The notes under the pieces were generated by a model. The model searched no databases. It saw only the letters and a program-made list of their open reading frames with translations, and was not told the DNA's origin. 64,000 nucleotides of DNA from positions 992,001 to 1,056,000 of the forward strand of contig NZ_CP024901.1 in NCBI RefSeq assembly GCF_003343245.1. The letters run 5' to 3'. Of this stretch, positions 62,824 to 64,000 are shown piece after piece (position 1 is the stretch's first letter; each line of letters begins with the position of its first letter). Source of the DNA: Photorhabdus laumondii subsp. laumondii (GTDB taxonomy: Bacteria; Pseudomonadota; Gammaproteobacteria; Enterobacterales; Enterobacteriaceae). The position numbers were made by a program, and so were the translations under genes.

Positions 62824-64000
62824 ATGTACAACTTAACCCGGCCGATATATTTGGATAACAATGCTACAACGCCATTAGATCCCGACGTGCTTCAAACTAT
62901 GATGCCCTATTTTACCAGCGCTTATGGAAATGCTGCCAGTAATCACCATGCATTTGGGTGGAAAGCTATGGAAGCTGTTGATAATGCAAGAAAATTGATA
63001 TCAACATCGATAAATGCGACGAGTCATTCCGATATTATATTCACGTCGGGTTCTACCGAATCGAACAATCTTGCAATCGCGGGCCTTCAACATCGGGGCA
63101 AAAGGGGGCATGTCATCACATCGACAATTGAGCATAAGGCTGTCCTTGATTGTTGTAGTAGGCTCGAAGCAATGGGAACGGAGGTGACCTATTTACCGCC
63201 GCAAAGCGACGGCATCGTATCCCCAGATTTAATATCTCGTGCAATAAGAGATGATACCTATCTCGTTTCGATTATGGCCGCCAACAACGAGATTGGTTCA
63301 ATACAAAAAATTGAAGAGATAGGCGCGATCTGTAAGGAACATGACATTCCTCTTCATACCGACGCCACGCAAGCGCTCGGCAAAATAAAATTTGATGTAC
63401 AGCGCATGAATATCAGCCTTGCCTCATTTTCTGCGCACAAAATATATGGACCAAAGGGGGTCGGTGCACTTTATATCGATTCACGTAATAAGAATATAAC
63501 ACTCGCTCCTCTCATCGTTGGTGGGGGACATGAGCGAGGCTTACGCTCTGGAACTCTTAACGTCCCGGGGATAGTAGGCTTCGGGCGGGCCGTCGAACTG
63601 TCGGTTAAAAACTTGCCTGATGAGTCGATGAGGTTACGTTATTTACGGGATTTGCTTCGTTCGTATATTATCGAGAATGTGGCTGACGTTCGGATAAACG
63701 GTCATCTTACCGAATGCCTTCCCGGTCTGTTAAATGTCTCCTTCAACGGTTTGGATGCTGATTCGCTTTTGCTGGAGCTTTCCGAAGTTGCGTTGTCCTC
63801 TGGGTCTGCATGCACATCCGCTAACAGGGCACCGTCACATGTACTGAAGGCAATCGGCGTCAGTGATACACAGGCTCAAGCCAGTGTGCGCTTCGGGTTA
63901 GGAAGATTTAATAATGAAGACGAGATACGCTATGTTTGTCTCCGTCTGGAAAAAGCGGTGAATAAACTGAGGTCGATGGTGCCAAAGCCATTCGGCGTCC
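62824..64000 (+). CDS. cysteine desulfurase (IscS/NifS family), partial
   Basis: 392 codons are visible and the frame is still open at the window end. PLP-dependent release of sulfur from cysteine. Seen are YLDNNATTPLDP, FTSGSTESNNLAI, IEHKAVLD, HTDATQALGK, the PLP lysine Lys206 (FSAHKIYGPKG) and the catalytic cysteine Cys330 in SSGSACTSANRAPSHVL. The long SAC loop fits the NifS/IscS/DndA group rather than SufS. There are no iscR/iscU genes, and the position after eno and an unknown gene is not the isc operon, so it is a specialised copy, perhaps for thio-modification or a sulfur metabolite. Confidence 0.92.
   Translation, partial: MYNLTRPIYLDNNATTPLDPDVLQTMMPYFTSAYGNAASNHHAFGWKAMEAVDNARKLISTSINATSHSDIIFTSGSTESNNLAIAGLQHRGKRGHVITSTIEHKAVLDCCSRLEAMGTEVTYLPPQSDGIVSPDLISRAIRDDTYLVSIMAANNEIGSIQKIEEIGAICKEHDIPLHTDATQALGKIKFDVQRMNISLASFSAHKIYGPKGVGALYIDSRNKNITLAPLIVGGGHERGLRSGTLNVPGIVGFGRAVELSVKNLPDESMRLRYLRDLLRSYIIENVADVRINGHLTECLPGLLNVSFNGLDADSLLLELSEVALSSGSACTSANRAPSHVLKAIGVSDTQAQASVRFGLGRFNNEDEIRYVCLRLEKAVNKLRSMVPKPFGV

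Overview
The window is chromosomal DNA of an insect-pathogenic Morganellaceae bacterium, most likely Photorhabdus (Xenorhabdus is the alternative). Three things point there. The core genes keep enterobacterial order and are very close to E. coli at protein level. The DNA is dotted with 127-bp ERIC palindromes. The accessory DNA (PAAR/S-type-pyocin bacteriocin locus, rhabdopeptide-like monomodular NRPS genes, many toxin-antitoxin genes) is typical of that group.

Layout. 1-6101: end of an unidentified gene, hpt, a HigBA-type toxin-antitoxin pair, a 1 kb AT-rich gap with an ERIC and a broken TacA-like antitoxin, a 22-copy 7-bp tandem repeat, can, yadGH and panD. 6169-12397: panC, panB, folK, pcnB, gluQ, dksA and sfsA on the minus strand, as in E. 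coli. 12398-15394: a very AT-rich insertion between sfsA and hrpB, bounded by a 62-bp duplication of the sfsA start. It holds a transposase remnant split by an ERIC and a three-gene operon of exported proteins, one with an FGE/SUMF1 domain. 15395-20383: hrpB and mrcB.

20868-28831: bacteriocin/toxin region. A PAAR/pyocin-S/nuclease effector is followed by six paralogous immunity-like genes, an orphan HNH DNase domain with an Im9-like immunity gene, a second Im9-like gene, and at least three damaged copies of the effector's linker. This looks like a reservoir for swapping toxin tips. A HipBA module with a clear operator follows. 29098-43886: a remnant of an NRPS terminal condensation domain, then three coupled NRPS genes (C-A-T, C-A-MT-T, C-A-MT-T-C). 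Each has an N-terminal TubC-type docking domain and none has a thioesterase, as in rhabdopeptide/xenortide synthetases.

44027-61243: a truncated RelE/HigB-like toxin with its antitoxin, an orphan VapB, then housekeeping genes hemL, a DUF1460-like lipoprotein gene, erpA, btuF, mtnN, dgt, barA, rlmD, relA, mazG, pyrG and eno. 61295-64000: an unidentified 237-residue protein and an IscS/NifS-type cysteine desulfurase cut by the window end, possibly the start of another accessory sulfur-using cluster.

The most notable observations are the toxin-cassette reservoir with recombination scars, the mazG start codon lying inside an ERIC half-element, an apparent methyltransferase deletion in the first NRPS gene, the duplication-bounded FGE operon, and the conserved AUU start of pcnB.
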